Assembly (NCBI RefSeq): GCF_014529535.1
Contig: NW_023503334.1
Span: 372,001-436,000 of the forward strand
Direction of reading: 5' to 3'
DNA from: Bradysia coprophila
Lineage: Eukaryota > Arthropoda > Insecta > Diptera > Sciaridae
Length of the DNA stretch: 64,000 nt
In this document: positions 35,401 through 51,200 of the stretch, piece by piece
Layout of the letters: the number at the start of each line of letters is the position of its first letter
How positions within the stretch are numbered: position 1 is the first letter of the stretch
Notes under the pieces: model-generated
The model's input: only the letters and a program-made list of their open reading frames with translations
What the model was told of the DNA's origin: nothing
Databases searched by the model: none
Translations under genes and position numbers: made by a program

Positions 35401-35955
35401 GTTCGTTCCGATAAAAAAAAAAACATAAAAAAATGAAAACCAAGTTCGATTGAATTTGTTCTATATGGATGAAGATGTACCATAATACATCACAAACTTT
35501 GAGACCAAAAATAATTCCAAGATAATGACAAATTTGGAATTGAAATATAAGGAGGATTAAATTACGAAAACTTAATAAATTAATGGAAAAAAGTAAACAA
35601 GGAATTTGCATGGAATTTTATATGGAGAAATCAAAAACTTAAATAAAACCCAGAAACAGCAAATGTGTCGCTTTTCCTAGGCGTGTACAAGAACCAAACA
35701 TCAATTACTAAAACCAGCGATACATTTTCGAAATACAGTGTGGAACCTTTTTTTTGCGTAATTTGCCACAGTCGTAGTAATGCCCGAATCTATGGGCTTA
35801 CCGCGTTGCTTATACCTTGAAATTTTGATCGTCAACGGTAGAATGACAACAAAGTTCAAACGTTCATTCGCCTCTTGCAGATACAGCTTGTTTATGGCCA
35901 ATTCGGTAAAGACAATTTGAAATGTTCGACCCCAGCTGATGAAATCTATCTAACA

Positions 35956-36219
35956 CACTGATAAAACAACATACGTCAGATATGTATAAAATAGCTGGCA
36001 GACAGCTTCACTTTTGTTTTCATGTCTTACTTCGGACGCGTATGCTGATTACATATGACATGTACTGCTCGTGACTATTCGTGTTACTCGTATGTTTACA
36101 CGTTGGACATGTACTACGTATATATCATAAGTTAGCAGCATACGTGTCCGAAGTAAGACTGAAGTGAATCTGTCTGTCAGCTATTTTATACATACCTGAC
36201 GTATGTTGTTTTATCAGTG
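35956..36219. mobile_element. 264 bp MITE with long inverted ends
   Basis: The ends CACTGATAAAACAACATACG are exact inverted copies, and pairing continues for about 90 bases per arm with a few mismatches (TATGTATAAAATAGCTG, CTTACTTCGGAC.CGTATGCTG). The centre is a short GTACT-rich spacer. There is no coding capacity. The target duplication is unclear, so the superfamily is not assigned. Confidence 0.8.
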
Positions 36220-36229
36220 CATACATAAT

Positions 36230-37273
36230 ACGATGCGAGACCCTCTCTTGCATCTTTCTTGAGACAACAGGAAAAACATCGGATCTATAAGGCTCCAATT
36301 TGCTAACGATTGAACAGTTGAGCGATGATTGAGGGAGTGATGTTAAAATTGAAGTGAGTCAAAGTAACAAAACAATAAGTTTAAAATTTGCATATAATTT
36401 TTACTTGGGGTAATTTGTTTCAAATAAAAGAATAAAAATTTAAGAATAAGAAGAAAATGTGTTTGTGTGTTCCACTTTTGCTAAAATAATTCTAAATTCT
36501 CCAAACTTTTTAATTTAATTTTTTTTTTCTATTTTCTACAATTTAATTTTTCTTCCTTTTTTTAATAAAAATAACGGTTTCTATAATATTTTTTTTATAA
36601 TTAAAAGTTAATTTTAATCATCACAATGGTATATTATTAATATTATCATTTTATAATTTAGCAGGCACAAAAATTTATTATGAAAATTAATTCAAAATCA
36701 AAATGAAAAAACAAAAACAAAAAATTTTCATCAAACAAAAAAATTATAAATTTTTTTGTTTCTCTTCGCTTTTCTTTTTCGATTTTTTTTCCTTAAAAAA
36801 AATTAAAATAAAAACACAGTAAAATGTGTATGTGAATCTAAAGATTGGTTGTTGTTCCTCAATTGTTTAACAATTCTAAACTTGTTCACTTTAATTTTAT
36901 ATTTTATTTGCTGAGTGTAGGTTATATAAATTGCATTTTTCGCTTCTAGTTTGTTTTATTCTTCTCAATATAAACTACATTTTAAATGTGTGTTTGTTCT
37001 TAACAGCTAAAAGACTATAAAGGAAATTGTTAGTTTTTTCTTCTTCTTTCTTCTTCTTTATTTATTATTTATTATAACACATATTATGATATTACTTTTA
37101 GTTGGTAGAATATTCATGATTTTTCCATTCATTTTTATTTCATCCATTTACGAGATCGTCAATTTCCTATTCTGATTTATCAAAAAAGAAGAAAACAAAA
37201 ATTGTCCAAAATGTATTTGTATCCATGAAACTGTTTCTTAATGTTCAGGTGCAGCAGTTTTTAAAATTTTTAA
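36230..37273. other. AT-rich gene-free stretch
   Basis: The sequence is extremely AT-rich from 36,370 to 37,250, with long T and A runs. No coding signal is seen. It could be an intron or UTR of the unassigned exon that follows. Confidence 0.4.
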
Positions 37274-37504
37274 ATTTTAAAGGAGCGATTTTCCTATCAA
37301 GTGTCTAGGTGGGAAGTTTTGCGCAAAAGATTGAAAAAAATGGCTCGAGACGAAGGCGAGGTTGACAGCCCATCGAGCGCGGAAAATGACCATTTACACT
37401 CAAGTTATGTATGGAAAATGGAAGCGAATTTACAATTTCGACAAAATAATATTTACGCACTGCAGTTCACAATAGTAATACAGCAAATTTCTAAATGGGG
37501 ATAG
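37274..37504 (+). CDS. candidate orphan coding exon, family unknown
   Basis: The frame is open from 37,274 to the TAG at 37,502-37,504. Its first part (about 37,281-37,409) is clearly more GC-rich and codon-like than the surroundings. It reads ERFSYQVSRWEVLRKRLKKM, then an acidic ARDEGEVDSPSSAENDHLHS. A possible acceptor (TTTTAAAG) lies at 37,280, and GTATGG at 37,410 is a possible donor. Basic-helix-then-acidic-tail composition suggests a cytoplasmic segment of a larger protein. I recognise no family and find no partner exon in the window. Confidence 0.3.
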   Translation: MLKERFSYQVSRWEVLRKRLKKMARDEGEVDSPSSAENDHLHSSYVWKMEANLQFRQNNIYALQFTIVIQQISKWG

Positions 37505-38811
37505 TATTCGTGACCAGATGTTAAATTACATAACTATGCATGCATACAACTTGTGAAAAGTGGACTTTTGATTTGAGTCAATTTCACTAAAGCGACGTGT
37601 GAAAAGGTTGATTTTCTATACGACCTTGCGTAGTCGATTTTTCGTATAAAATAGTGGACTAAATTCAAATTTATTCGCATTGGCAACACTGTTTGTTTCG
37701 TCTCGTCTTTCATATGACAAGACAAAGGACGGTAGCATGTTCGAAAATAGAATAGAAAGCATTGGTAAGGATGTCGATTTGAAGACTGCTGTCTGACATT
37801 TCTCTTTGTTTTTTTTTTTTTAATTTAATGTAAGATAAAGTTACAGAGGTATTTATTATAGAAGAGTCTTTGTAGTAGCTCCTTAGAATTGTAACTTATA
37901 CTGGAGCTATGCGGTGCATTTAGTTCAAGAAATTGTTCAGAAATAATTTAAATTGAAATTGAAATCTTACTAGTTTCACCAAAATGGAATTCTTTATTTT
38001 ACAAATATTCTAGATCATTCTACCTCTACCTACATAACAAGAGGGTCAATAAAAAAATAGTTAAAATTGATTGGTTGATAATATTGACTTCCGTTCTTCG
38101 TTGAATAAATGTACAAAAGCAGGGCCTAATATCGTAAATTTTGTTTCTATTCAAAAGTGACAAAATGTAACCTAGTCGCTGAACGCATATCAAATAAAAA
38201 TCATTAAATGTGCCACTACATTTTGTATAGAAATATCGCCAAGCGTTGCACGAAACATCTTTTTCTTCTCATTTTTCTTTTGCTTACATTTCGCTACATT
38301 ATAAAAGAATGAACTGGCAAGAGCCTTATTCAAGTCACGATTTTGATAACCGTGACGCATCAAAAAGAAACATTGCACTGATTTAGCTAAAAGTTTATGA
38401 TATTTGTTGATATTGCTCAATGAATTCATGCAGGTGTTGCCCTTGTTTTAATTTCGCTTTCTGTTCTGTTTTGGTAGAAAAATCGAATATTGTTTGTTAA
38501 CTCAGTCGATATGGGCATACATTTATTAGCAGACGGGTAAGACAGACTATTTTGAAAAGTTTGAGTTTAGATTATGACAAAAAAATTCTTTTGTTTTTGG
38601 ATTTACGAAACCCGCACATTAACTAGAAGTTCTTTTAAAATCCATTTTAGTCAACTTATTGCTGTAGTTCAGCGAAATAATGTTGTTGGCGCACAGATAA
38701 AATTCCTACGTTGTCAGTAAATTTGGCTCTAATAAAAAATGTCACTGGCGCTTCTTCTAGGCATTTTATTTTTCGAAAGCTTCATAAAATTTTTTGAAAA
38801 AAATTCTGAAT

Positions 38812-38943
38812 TCAGAAGTTTAGAATTTTTTCAAAAGAATTTCATGACCGTGACCGTGACCGTGACATATCAAGAGCTGGTGCCTGTGCACATAACCAGT
38901 AGAGTTTGAAGTTTAGAATTTTTTCAAAAGAATTTCATGGAAT
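38812..38943. repeat. 32 bp direct repeats flanking (ACCGTG)3
   Basis: GAAGTTTAGAATTTTTTCAA followed by AAGAATTTCATG occurs at about 38,815 and again at about 38,909, with the short tandem run ACCGTGACCGTGACCGTG just after the first copy. It looks like a recent local duplication with an inserted spacer. Confidence 0.65.
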
Positions 38944-41900
38944 TTTTACGAAATTAATTTCTAAAAATATGCCTTGATCTGGTCCACCAAATTACTGACA
39001 AAAAATATATCAAAATATGACAGACTTGTGCAATCCTATCACAAAGTTTAGCTTAAATTTTGATAAGTAGATTGAGTCATAATATACATTTTAGTGTGAA
39101 ATTTAATGACAACTAATTTATGTGACACGGATATGATGTGGATTTATGTACACAGCGCGACGGCTATTCTTCACGGTCGATTATTCAAAAATATGTAATG
39201 CATGGTTCAAAGCTAAGTAATTTTTCAATAGGTCACGCAGAATTTAACTTTCAAATTGTAGCCAAAGCAATGCAGCGCCATCAGAGGTATCAATTCCCTG
39301 AATATAGTACAGGCATTTTCCATTTTTGTTTTAAAACTTTTGTTTTGAAGAAATAATGAAAGTAAAAATCAAGATCAAGAACCATTTTGTATTTAAAAGG
39401 AAAAAGAATCAGCTTTGTCTCGTCACTTCGTTGTACTTCTACACTTGTTCTATATTGCTACGGAGTTAACACATAAAACTTTTACATTTTAATTTGTTAA
39501 AATTAAATTTTCAAAATTTTTATCTGTTTCAATATTGTACTTTTGTTTTATTGAATGAGGTTCTTGCGGTTATTTTGTTTGGTTTTTTTTATTCGTTTGT
39601 TCTTCTATTTTAATGTTTCTTTTTTATTTTATTTTTGTTTATTGTTATTTTAAAGCATAATATCCTCGTCTATAAAATGAGTAGAATTTAGCTAGAATCA
39701 ATAAAAGATGAAATCGGAATGAAACATTCTACAGCATAACGTTTCAGTTTGGAACAAAGTGCTATATGGTTCTCCGCTCGTTTATTTAGTGAAGAATGAT
39801 TAGAAAGAGGTGGTCCCCAAACAAGCGAATAAAGTGAATGAAAATCTACGAAAATTTGTACAGTACGGGTATTGTCCAGAGGTGCCAAGTATTCAGAGGA
39901 AGTAGTTGCACTCCAAGATTTTACATACGATTTTTGATCATTTTAATTAGAAGTGTAGACATTTCGATAGTTTTGAGTTCATAGATTGGTATGCTCACAG
40001 TGAACACATTTTAGGCACATACACCGTTACATTCCGGGATATTTGCATAGTTGTCAAAGATATCTGTTAATTTTAACATGATTTTCGCTTTCTAAAGATT
40101 GGACAACGCTAGCTGCACACACTATAAGACTGTTAATTTGTAAATTTCGGTCATTCATTTTACGCAAACTTTAGATTGCAGAATTAAATTTAACATTCTG
40201 ATAGCTATTTCTATTAGCAAACCATAATGAAGAGGATCGAACATTTGAATTGGTTTTACTTATAGCAAACCAGACTCGGTCCACATTTTCACACTGAGAA
40301 ATTTTAATTCTAATCGCTTGAATGCAGACGTCATTTATCAATTGTTTGAATTGCCTCAAGCAACTTTTAATCGGTGAAGAATATTGATGAGCAGGGAAAA
40401 ACATTATTGTACAGCTCGTCTTTAGTAATCTATTGCTGATTCATCCATATTCATTGGAATAACGTATTTTTGCGGTAATGTGTTTTTTACATGGATGTAC
40501 ATGGAAATTATAAATTTTAATGAAATTGTTACATCTCTAACAGGTTTAGGAAGTAGAATTTCATTAGAATTTATTTACGCCAAAAAAAATAATAGAATCA
40601 TCACTGATGTGAACATAATTGGAAAAGTGGTCGATCAGACGTAAAAGATTCCAAAATGTTAAATTTAACTCGTTTACATCGGCTACGCAATCTGATGATA
40701 CGATATTTACAATTGATTGTAGATTCTACAATGTAGAACCAAACTTTCAACTAGAAATTCGCTTGGTATATTTCTTTGTTTGTACAGCAGGGAGTTACCA
40801 TCGTCGAGCTATGATCGAAGAATGTGTAAATTTTCGATATATTAGACGACAATGGTTCTGTATGATCAAAAAGTAGGTTGATATGAACTTTAATTGTAGA
40901 CAAAGAGCTAAGATAAATTCACAGAAGCCAGTAGTATCCCTACAAGTTCAAGTGTTTCTAAAGTTTTGTTTTTTTCTTTCTAACAAAAACTCCCTTTGTC
41001 ACTTAAAAACGTTATGCTTACAACAATCATTCTGATTCATGTTTTTCCGAAATTTACCATCTGTATGGGTTATGAGAGCCTACTTTCGGCAAATAAATTT
41101 TCGATTCTGCAGATTTGACGATTTTCGAAGAGATACCTCAACGAAATTCCTTAAACCTTCAACTGAGTTAATTCATGCATTAGTTACATTTACTTGTTTA
41201 GAATTATCTGGGTCACTGTTGCTTCATAGAATTTAATAGCTCATGATTGATTTGTTTGAACCCGAACCCGACCTAATCCATCCAGCCAATTTCAGGTACG
41301 GTTAAAAAAAGTTGAATAGTCGAATTTTCGTGTGAATTTTGTTGATCCAAAGCAATAAATCCATGTCAATAAATTCTAAGGATGTCGAAAGTACTGCTTC
41401 AAATCAGAAGATTATGGTTTTCGACGCATGTAGCATGTGGAATATTTGAAAAAAAAATGTAACACAATTGTGCACGTCCGTAGTCTGGTAAAAAAGGTAA
41501 AATACGCTTCCATATTATGGAAATATTAATAAGCCTGCAAGACTACTTCCTTATACTGTTTACTGTTTTTCGCACTATTTTCGGTATCTCAATTATTCCG
41601 AATAAAATGAATCTGAATTATCTAGCAGCTCAATATATTTTTCTGACATTTCGTTACAATTCACTCCTGTCATACTAACTCCAAAGTTTCTGGTCAATTT
41701 CTACGATGATGGAGTTGCTGTCATTTAACTAAAATAAGCATCTCGTCCTCTCGTCCTTCAAAAGTATTAATTTGATGCATTCGGCATCGGTGATCTACCA
41801 ATACGGTCACAGTACAAGTGAACTTACTACATTTGACGGTGCCATTATAACGCTAATTCTATAGTCTACCGCAACAACGTCATCATGGCATTGTGTTTAA

Positions 41901-42210
41901 ATCGAGATTGGCCAAGTAACAGTACAATGGAAACAGCGGCAGAAACAATGATCATTTGGAAAATCCCATGTGTTATGTGAAATTTTTGTGACGAAAAGTT
42001 TATTACAATCGTCGTAGCAGATTTAAATATTTTTACATGCGTCGGAAACCGTACTTTTCATGTACCGCACTACTTTCGACGCCCTCAGCATGTATTTTCC
42101 TAACGCCTGCTGAGAGACTTTTTTAGCGAATTTCAAGCACGAGCCGGGAAGCGAGTGCTGGAATCGAATAAGCTAAAAACGCCTTTTAGCAATCGTTCGC
42201 AGAATAACTA

Positions 42211-42324
42211 TTACATAACTCAGATAAAATGAAAAGTCTCGTTTTCGTGTCTTTATTGACCTCCCGGCTACGCAAAATTCTCACGACAACTCTACTTTTC
42301 ATCATTTTATCCCTTGTTATGTAA
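42211..42324. repeat. inverted-repeat element, TTACATAAC family
   Basis: Ends TTACATAACT and GTTATGTAA pair, with inner GATAAAATGAAAAGTCTCG against an imperfect inverse. A related end, TTACATAACCTAGGGATGAA with GAAGAGTCGGGTTTCGTGTG, occurs at 51,608-51,650, so this is a dispersed family. Confidence 0.5.
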
Positions 42325-42856
42325 ATGACTATTAATCAAAGGGACTAACAGTTAAAGTGAACAAAAATTGTGTCTGCGTCTGCTTGGGATGTTTAAACTA
42401 ATATTCCTTAAACAGTATATAAGCAGTGTGATTGTATGGGTGGAAGCAGATACAAATTTGTTTGACCTTAACTGTAATAAAAATGATATGCTAGTTTCTT
42501 TTAGCTGTTTGTCCACGAATGTACACGTTCGATTTCGTAAATATTTACAAAGTTAGGGAAGTTCAGGAAAACATTTTTTATTCAAATGGATAGGTCAAAA
42601 CTGTGTAATCGAAAATCAATTTCCACTTTAGAATAACAATGTTCGGATATTTAACTTGCTCACATTTTTTTTTCCTTTTTTAAACATTTTTTTTACGAAC
42701 CGACCATCAACCATACCATACCTAAAATTGATTTTTTGTTTGTCTATCTTTTCGCTGAATTTTCGTTTTTTTTTTGTTTTTTGAATATTTTCCTTGTTTT
42801 ATAAAAATTAACAAAACTTATTCATACCAAAAGCAAAAGTACGAACCGCTTGTCCG

Positions 42857-44610
<1,754 letters not shown>

Positions 44611-46288
44611 AGTGACCTGAAAAAAATAAAATATTTCGTCAATTTTAAGCGTATAGGCAACACAGGTTAGGTAGCTTAAATCTAAAGTTTTCTGGAGGAG
44701 AATGACCGACATTGACTAATGTATTCTCATATTTCGTAATATGATCTGCAGCTTCACAATCTATTCGCAAAATCAATCGTGCACTTCTAAAATTGAACGT
44801 TCAACAAAGTAGTTACGACCGTGACATCAAGCTAAATTAATTTCAGCCTTCATCGCAAACAGTCTAACTAATTTGTGGTGGCGCGACCCCGACACACCTC
44901 GAACAGAAGATTAATAAAATGATACCGGTTGGATGCTTTCTAAAAAAAATCCTGCGACAAAAGCAGTTGGTGTTAATGCATGGAATCGTCTTAGCTTTGT
45001 GAAACCCAAACATTTAAATTTAAAAATAGAAAAAATCAGGTTGAACTCTTGAACAAACCTGATTTTATTCGCCCTAACCAACTCCATTATACAAATCTTG
45101 GGAATAATGTGCTTGCACGAACCTTTTGTTATGTGAGCGAAATCAGGTGAATGTCGAAGGGAAAGGTTTCGACATTTTGAACCTTTCTGTGTGTGTCCAG
45201 TTCCACTACAATTTACCCTAATTTTTCAGAGAAGAAGATTTTTTGCGTCTGTAAAGACGATGAAAAATAAAGTCACAACAACTTGTCGAACATCACAAAC
45301 TTTCAAAGCTCATCGTCTTTTCTTTTATCCGCAATATTCCAATAACGAGATCTATCATGCAGCAAGCACGGGAATTTTTTCTTTTTACCTTAACAATGCA
45401 GTGAACATGAAATCCATCAAATAAATCGGCACTCGGATGTTATGTGCTCAATTCGTATCGTTTCCATGTCTCGCTACGCAAGACACTAATTACCACTTTC
45501 GTGGACGGTTACCTTCGCTATGTTATCAATTTTACAAACGCAAAGGAAAATCCATGAAGACATTGTCACATACGGGTTTGAGTAATAAACGCCATAAGTG
45601 TGCGACAAAACACAACGTGTAATCTTATTATAAAAATGCCGGGTCATATGTGTTTGTGCAAAAAAAAGAAAAACATATCCCATCGCTCATCTGTTTGGCG
45701 TTGTTGTCTACACAAAGATATTTCGCGTATTGCAAATCTCACCAGTAACCTACAATTGTGTGTGTGTTTAATTTCGCGGCCAAGTTCAAGGTAAACCAGT
45801 CTGTAGATACTCAATAAAGAGAAACATGAACACAAAAAAAAATATACATTTTCATGGATTCGCTGAGTATGGGATGGTAATAAACACAGTAGTTACATTA
45901 CATATCTCTTTTTTATATTATTTTTAGTACATAAATAACAATGCAAACTATTAAAATAATAAATGTAGTAGGTACTGTGTATATATCGTACACTGTTGTA
46001 CAGTCGCTGATATTACCCGTTTCAAAGTTACAGATTGCATATGAAGTCGTAATTAAATATGACGAAACGACTCAATGTAATTTCATAGCATTTAATACCG
46101 TAAAGGATGTTATAGAAGTGGAAGTAAGCTTTTCAAAATTATTCAATTTGCAATAATCGCTTATCGTAATAGACAAGATTATTCGGCTTCCACTCCCCCT
46201 GCATAGCCGATTCCATATGTATCAGCTATTTGCTTGCACGTATAAGTGGAAAAGCGAGATTTTTAGGACTAAAGCCCATCAAATTGTT

Positions 46289-46524
46289 GGAAAAATAATT
46301 TCGGTGTGCCGATCTAGTAACAGCTGCCTTTACACCAGCTGGTGTCTATTTCGTTGTTACAACGATATGCAATTATCGCTTGTTACCCGTCACACAAACA
46401 CACACACACACACGTATATAAAGAGAAAATCAAGATAAACACAAAGTAAACAATCGCTACAATGTTCACCAGCTTATACAAGACCAGCTGTTGCTAGATC
46501 GGCACACTGAAATTATTTATTTCC
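46289..46524. repeat. 236 bp inverted-repeat element (MITE)
   Basis: Arms 46,289-46,326 and 46,485-46,524 pair over about 38 bases: GGAAA...TAATTTC.GTGTGCCGATC and TAG.AACAGCTG. Between them are a further CCAGCTG pair and a (CA)n run at about 46,392-46,413. No coding sequence. Confidence 0.7.
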
Positions 46525-48111
46525 TGTAAATCTCTATTCGAACACATATCTTCATTTTCCATACAGCGAAATGTGTAAAGGCATTAGTGAATTATAAGAA
46601 AAATGAAAATTAAATATTTATTTATTTATTTCTTGGTTTTAACGCATACGTAACAAAGCCGACATATCACAGTTCAACATTAATTCTACATTCAATCCAT
46701 CAATTCAGTTCTGTCTTCTCGTCTTGCACATCACATCAACAGTTAATTCTGATATCACGTCTCGTCAATATAGTTCAATTCAAAATCTTAAATTTACCTC
46801 AGTCCTCAACTTCGTTTCGCCAATCAATCAGAAAAGTTTTTCATTTCCCTTTTCACACATCACTTATACAATCCAAGATAATATTTTTGCTTCTCAAAGC
46901 TACGCGATGAGAGTAAAATATACTTGGCTTTCATTTTTCTTATAATTCACTAAGGCGACAGGCACCATTTTGGAATTTGATTATTCATATGAAATATACG
47001 GACGAATGGCGGACATATAAAAACGACTTTTTTTAGCGTTAGGAGCGCCCAACGATGGTAAGCCTAGCCTACACACCTCGTTACACATGCATTATAGCAA
47101 ATCCAAATCGATGTTGAACTGTTGGTTCCTGAAAAAGCTTGTCGTTGACTGGTTTAAATTACGAAAATTGTACTTTTATGTATCACCTTCACCAATGGTT
47201 CTATTTTGACGCCGGTACACTGGCCAGTAACAAGCGTTGTTCGGGAGCTCAAAAGTAAAACCCTAGAAAAAATGCCCCTTTCGAATCGGGCAGTGTAAAA
47301 ATGTGACATATGTCTGGAGCCGAATGAAGGACTGGCGTGCACACATGCCCCTAGTCTAACAGGTATTTTAAATTGAAGAAGATAAAAAAAGGTTCATGAT
47401 TACTCATAGCTCAATCTCAAGGAATCATTACAGTGATTAATAACATGCAATATAATCGGATTAATCAATTTGTGTACACGACAAACACGGAAATCATTTC
47501 TGAATTACATAATTCCATCCACTACTATTGAAATATGTTTACTAATTCTTATCAATAATCTTGTTCTAGATACCAATTACTAGTCGAATATATGGCAATT
47601 GAATAAGAGCGAATCTCAGTGTAGTATTATAGAATCTAGACATCTACTAACTGGATGTAATTTATAGGCACGTCACGATAATAATTAATGTAAATATTCA
47701 ATAATTGTACTACATGTGCAATGTGCATCATGTGCATGTTCAAACTCTTCGATGTAAATAGCGAGTAATAAAGCAATTTTGAATGCTTTCGTCTATTGAA
47801 ATAGTCGGTTCGATACAATTTTCTTTTTTGCTGTCTAAGTCTATACATATGTATGCCCCCTTATATATAATATGCCTGTCAACTCACTAAAACTTAAATT
47901 ATTTTATTTGAATTAGAATGTCTTGTAATATAAGTAAAATTGAAATGAAAGTAATGTCTGTTAAGGGACTGATTAAAATATTACGATGCAATATGCTTAT
48001 AAATGGGTAATTACAATTGTGTTCGGGCGAATATTTTACGATGAGGTTGGCGTGCTTGTACAGCTTAGAAACTAAAAATGAAGTTTCTTGGTTAATTCTT
48101 TGCCTCTCAAG

Positions 48112-48202
48112 GCCGTTTGAAATGCCATCCACGTTATCAAAATCTCATACAAATTAATGAATGAACGAATTCATTTAACGAAACTTAAATGAGGTTACGT
48201 CT
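48112..48202 (+). repeat. dispersed repeat, copy 1
   Basis: It shares CCGTTTGA.ATGCCATCCACG, then ATACAAAT.AATGAATGA and AACTTA..TGAGGTTACGTCT, with 53,650-53,725 in the same orientation. Class unknown. Confidence 0.6.
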
Positions 48203-51200
48203 GAAAGTACCGTATCTTGAAGACAATCTATTGGTGTGACCTGATGAGAAATTCATGAAGTGAACTGCATTGAAAAATGAAAAAAGAGAACCCGTTGGCT
48301 ACTCTTTTTCCAATGTCGTTTGGAGGTACCACATTTTGATATTTTTGAAAAATTGTTCGTCGTTGGTTACTGAAGTTATGGCCGCAAGGTATCCCCAAAA
48401 TTCGCCGAAAAGTTTATGACAATCGGTTGAGTAGTTCCGACATTATTTATGATAGTTAAGGGTAGAAAATAAGTGCCGTTTACATGAGCACTGATGTTAT
48501 CTACTATTACATGTTACAGTCCCTTTCGGGTCAGGCTATAACCTCTACACTAGTCAAAATAAAAATTTGGAAAGCATGGACGTAATTTAGTATAGTATCA
48601 AGCCCCAGGTGATACTTTGAACAACGGAAGTAATAGATTGCTGATGGTTCCAAAAAGGCATTATGGTTTGCGGTTCCATAATTGCTGCAGTTTGTATTTA
48701 TTTATGTCGAACACAAATATTCAAATTACCTGAGTCTAAGAATTTCAATCTTCAAGAATTAGCGAATCCCGTCTCCGTGTATCGTTATTTTCAAGAAACA
48801 ATACATGGGATCAACATCGACGCAAAAGACATTACACTGTGAAATGAGAGGATGTAATAAAATTGGTAGATGTATGAAACGACAATCCGTTCAGGTCTGT
48901 CGTTATTGGCAACGCAGATATTTTTCTGTCCAAATTTTCGCAATAAAATTAATTAAAAATAAAATGTGCTAGCATGCGCAAGAATGGCTCACACGCAAAA
49001 ACGAAAAAGATTATTATGATAAACCGAAGTAATCGTAATATTATGTTGGAATTCTATGGCGTCATGCCGATCAATGTGCAAATATTTTTTATCGGGATGA
49101 AAACCATAATAAATGAAGAAGTGTTCAGCGGCTCAGCTGTACACTTTATTATGATTATTGCTACTTAATAGCAGTGGATCTGATTTTTTTACTTCAATAT
49201 GAATGTCTGTTCGTCTGTCTACGTTATTGGTCTTGACAATTGAACAACTTAAGCTTTGAAAACTACAATTTTAAATGCCGCTAGCATATTACATTTTGGA
49301 AGGTTTTTCTTGCCTTCGTACAATAATTATACTGTGGCTAATTTTATGAAGTTATAAACATAAACCCTTTCAATAAAGTCTGGTATTAACCAGACCAACT
49401 ATATAGTTAGCAATTTCAAACAATATTTTTATAAATTATCTGAGGCATGAACTGAACAACGAACAACAACAACGAAAAAAAGCAACATTAATTTGCCGAA
49501 GATGATTGGGGCGGTGAATTTTTCATTATTTGCTTTCGAACAAACCGGTTGATAACTACTTTTTATTACATAAACGAAATGAAAAACACTGTCGGTTTTA
49601 TATGTATCTGAATAATTATAGTTAGTGGTATATCATGGCATCACAGGTAATAGGTAATGTGTATACAATGATGAAACCATGGTACGCGATGATAACAATG
49701 GAGATATATCAAACATATCAAAGATTAATTATCAGCCGCGCGAATATTTTTCAATTATCCGCTGATAAATTGCATGCTATTTAGTTATGATTGGGAAAAA
49801 CTGATAGAGACGGTTTTATTGTCTGAACTGCTCTTTCGTTTTCCTTCAAACAAATTGTTTAAAAATAAAAATCTCCTTCTGTTCATTCACTTTTCACTGA
49901 GGAATGTCATGGGCTTAATTGACTGGAAATGATATGCAGAACTAAACTGCCTGCGATATTCATTAACATAATCGGACAATCAATTCCCGAATATACAAAA
50001 CATTCACTCAATGCTACACAAGATAATAAAGACGAAACATTTGTTGACAAAATATTGCCGGCGAATTTTTTTTCATATGGCTCAATATTTTGTCTACTGG
50101 AACTGGAATAATAATTTTCAAAATTTGATTTGTTTCGTGAGACAGGGAGGAGAGACGACGACCAAAATCAAATAAAAAATTTTTTATTGTCTTGCAATAA
50201 ATTAGATTCAAAATAAACCGAAAATGTTTCTCGTCAATCCAAAAAAGACACAAGAGACTTGGCTAAGATAGGAGAGAGAATATGTATGAAAATAAATAAA
50301 AAAAAACATTTTTTTCATGATAATACGGTATAAAGTCGTAATTTAGGCTGTTATCACTTTGTGAACCGAAAGTTGGTTGACTGATTACGAAAAAAATTAT
50401 AAATTTCTAAAAAAATACATTTGACCGTGAACATGAACCTGAAATGAATAATAAATAAATGAAAAAGAAATTTTCAACATACCACATCTTGCATCCAGCA
50501 ATCCATATCAGAGAACAACAAAATACTCAGGAAAATGCAAAAATCGCTTTGTACTAAACAAGATTTATACTTTTTGGTACACACAAATTAGGTAGCTGGC
50601 GGGTTGTAGTCTCAATTATTTGTAAACGCTTTTACATACAACAATTATCTCACAAATTATAAATAATAAAATGTCCATAAATTTCAATTCGTTATTTGCT
50701 ATATTTATAATGTGAACCAGTAATGATACAAACTGGGAATTGAATTTTTTTTTCGATCACTGACAACTGAGTTCTGTTTTACTTCATTCTTAACGTAATA
50801 ATCGGATTTGTAGCGTCTTTGCTCCTTTTCAGCGAAGCAACAACATGGTAATGTTTTTAAAAAAAAGTCAATTAAAAAATAAACAAAAGAAAAAAGCAAC
50901 AGAAAAAATAATTTAAAATGAAAAATGATTTTTTTTTCTCTCTCCACTAAAATATTTAGTGTTACTAAGCAGATCGATGCGTTGTTCCATACTAAAGAAT
51001 TATTTTCGCGAATAAAATTGCTTTGCATATTGCTAATTCACAAAACATTTGCGAGCCAGCACATATAATACACTCTCGAACGTTATTATATACCTATTAA
51101 CCAGAATGATGTACGTAATAGGGAATGCGTTTGTGTTAGAAAATTTAACTTGTCGATTTTATAAACAAAAATTGCAAAGCTTCAACAATAAAACTTTTGC

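Larger units (their letters stand above)
37510..42856. other. gene-free stretch downstream of ERR
   Basis: No supported gene is present. Open frames of 60-85 codons lack motifs. Local features are the duplication at 38.8 kb and the inverted repeat at 42.2 kb. The T-rich stretch at 42,660-42,800 probably includes the ERR 3' UTR, since it is A-rich in the transcript sense. Confidence 0.45.
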
